From: Pseudoalteromonas sp. HM-SA03
Lineage (GTDB): Bacteria > Pseudomonadota > Gammaproteobacteria > Enterobacterales > Alteromonadaceae
Assembly (NCBI RefSeq): GCF_002289345.1
Contig: NZ_NSDG01000030.1
Coordinates: 1 to 44,143 of the forward strand
Reading direction: 5' to 3'
Length of the DNA stretch: 44,143 bases
Shown: one piece after another, positions 43,425-44,143 of the stretch
Layout of the letters: each line of letters begins with the position of its first letter
Position numbering within the stretch: position 1 is the stretch's first letter
Made by a program: the position numbers and the translations under genes
Notes under the pieces: generated by a model
What the model was told of the DNA's origin: nothing
Database searches by the model: none
Seen by the model: only the letters and a program-made list of their open reading frames with translations

Positions 43425-44143
43425 CTAAGCCAGCAAGTGCTCGCAGTTTGTTAGGTTTGTCCGTCGTCGTTTTTGCAGTGTTTCACAGTAAGCGGTTAGT
43501 GTCCGCTCTCGACCAACTGCACCGTGAAATACCCGTGAAAATTGCGTAGTAAGTTTTATCCAGTTCTCCGGTCCGATATTTAGTCGAGTGAGAATAGGCT
43601 GAGACTCAAAGATATAACCGTGTTTATCGGCTCGAATACACTGGCCCGTGAGCTCAACTAATTCAATATAGGACTTGAGTTCAAAAGGAAGGCCTTTAGG
43701 CATATGTTTTCGTGGGCTGCCTGCAAAGCGTAGTAGGCTTTTTGGTTGTTTTCCCAGCTTCGCATGGTCGATGCGTTTTTTGATACTGGTGTAGTCTGAG
43801 GTTTCAGGCGTTGCGGCGATTTTGGCTCTAATGGGGTTTAAGTCTACATATGCCAAACAAGCAGCCAGTGCAGCTTCATCCAGTAATGCTTGGGATTTGA
43901 ATCGTCCTTCCCAAAACCGACCTGTACAATTATCTTCTTTATTTGCTCGACGGGCGATGTCTTCGTTAAGTACCCGCATAAACCAGCTAATATCTGCGAG
44001 TCTTTCTCTGTACTTGGTGACATGCTCATCGAGTATCAATTGTTCCGACTCGCTGAGTGGCTCATTTTCAACATACTTTTGGCTTATCCAATTGCCTTTA
44101 AACAACTTGTGCCACCGTATCACAATCGCTTCATCCGACAGAC
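43425..44143 (-). CDS. REP-associated tyrosine transposase (RAYT, Y1/IS200-like), N-terminus missing
   Basis: The frame stays open to the right edge of the window, so the 5' part, with the HUH motif and catalytic Tyr region, is partly outside. The visible part (about 239 codons) matches the large single-gene Y1_Tnp-like family, with RWHKLFKG, DISWFMRVLNEDIARRANKEDNCTGRFWEGRFKSQALLDE (quoted in part: NCTGRFWEGRFKSQ) and AYVDLNPIRAKIA. The GTG codon at 44123 is internal, not the start. RAYT proteins cut and paste REP hairpins and are domesticated in many gammaproteobacteria. No terminal repeats of an insertion sequence are seen on this side. Confidence 0.85.
   Translation of the reverse strand, partial: LSDEAIVIRWHKLFKGNWISQKYVENEPLSESEQLILDEHVTKYRERLADISWFMRVLNEDIARRANKEDNCTGRFWEGRFKSQALLDEAALAACLAYVDLNPIRAKIAATPETSDYTSIKKRIDHAKLGKQPKSLLRFAGSPRKHMPKGLPFELKSYIELVELTGQCIRADKHGYIFESQPILTRLNIGPENWIKLTTQFSRVFHGAVGRERTLTAYCETLQKRRRTNLTNCEHLLA

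Overview
The window reads as a chromosomal stretch of a marine gammaproteobacterium, most likely Pseudoalteromonas or a close Alteromonadales relative. This is inferred from remembered protein similarity, the ImuA-ImuB-DnaE2 cassette, moderate to low G+C, and several conserved gammaproteobacterial blocks (murJ-ribF-ileS-lspA-fkpB-ispH; bamD/rluD-pgeF-clpB; ypjD-corB/ffh and rpsP-rimM-trmD-rplS followed by tyrA). No database search was possible.

Layout. 1-816 is a non-coding junk-like region with broken tRNA-Asp sequence and an interspersed element bounded by 14-bp inverted repeats. 817-5980 is a LexA-controlled mutagenesis operon (imuA-imuB-dnaE2). 6098-7413 holds a small membrane protein, a stand-alone receiver protein and rpsT. 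7841-15126 is a housekeeping run: the lipid II flippase, FAD synthesis, Ile-tRNA synthetase, signal peptidase II, a peptidyl-prolyl isomerase and the last step of isoprenoid synthesis. 15137-23746 is a type IV pilus block. A FimS/AlgR-like sensor kinase and LytTR regulator sit directly upstream of pilV-pilW-pilX-pilY1-pilE, and two FimT/GspH-type minor pilins lie convergent at the far end. 23884-29690 carries glnB, a candidate small RNA, bamD, rluD, pgeF and clpB. 29818-33198 has an MDR oxidoreductase, gshA and an SLT-like lipoprotein. 33268-35603 has a 208-bp interspersed repeat that supplies the end of corB, followed by ypjD. 35811-42481 has ffh, a secreted tannase-family esterase sitting between ffh and the rpsP operon, then rpsP-rimM-trmD-rplS and tyrA. 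The last 1.6 kb holds a REP-like hairpin, an unknown four-helix membrane protein ending in a heptanucleotide repeat, and a REP-associated tyrosine transposase cut by the window edge.

How the parts work together. DNA damage would relieve LexA and induce the error-prone polymerase set. The sensor/regulator pair probably controls the adjacent minor pilin and PilY1 adhesin operon, as FimS/AlgR does in Pseudomonas aeruginosa. Regulatory sites readable in the sequence include a LexA box (imuA), a sigma-32-type promoter (clpB), a TyrR-type box at the start codon of tyrA, and several sigma-70 promoters and hairpin terminators. I found no CRISPR array, no prophage and no restriction or toxin-antitoxin system. 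The less ordinary signals are the candidate small RNA before bamD, the REP/transposase pair, the repeat-derived corB C-terminus and the esterase inserted next to rpsP.
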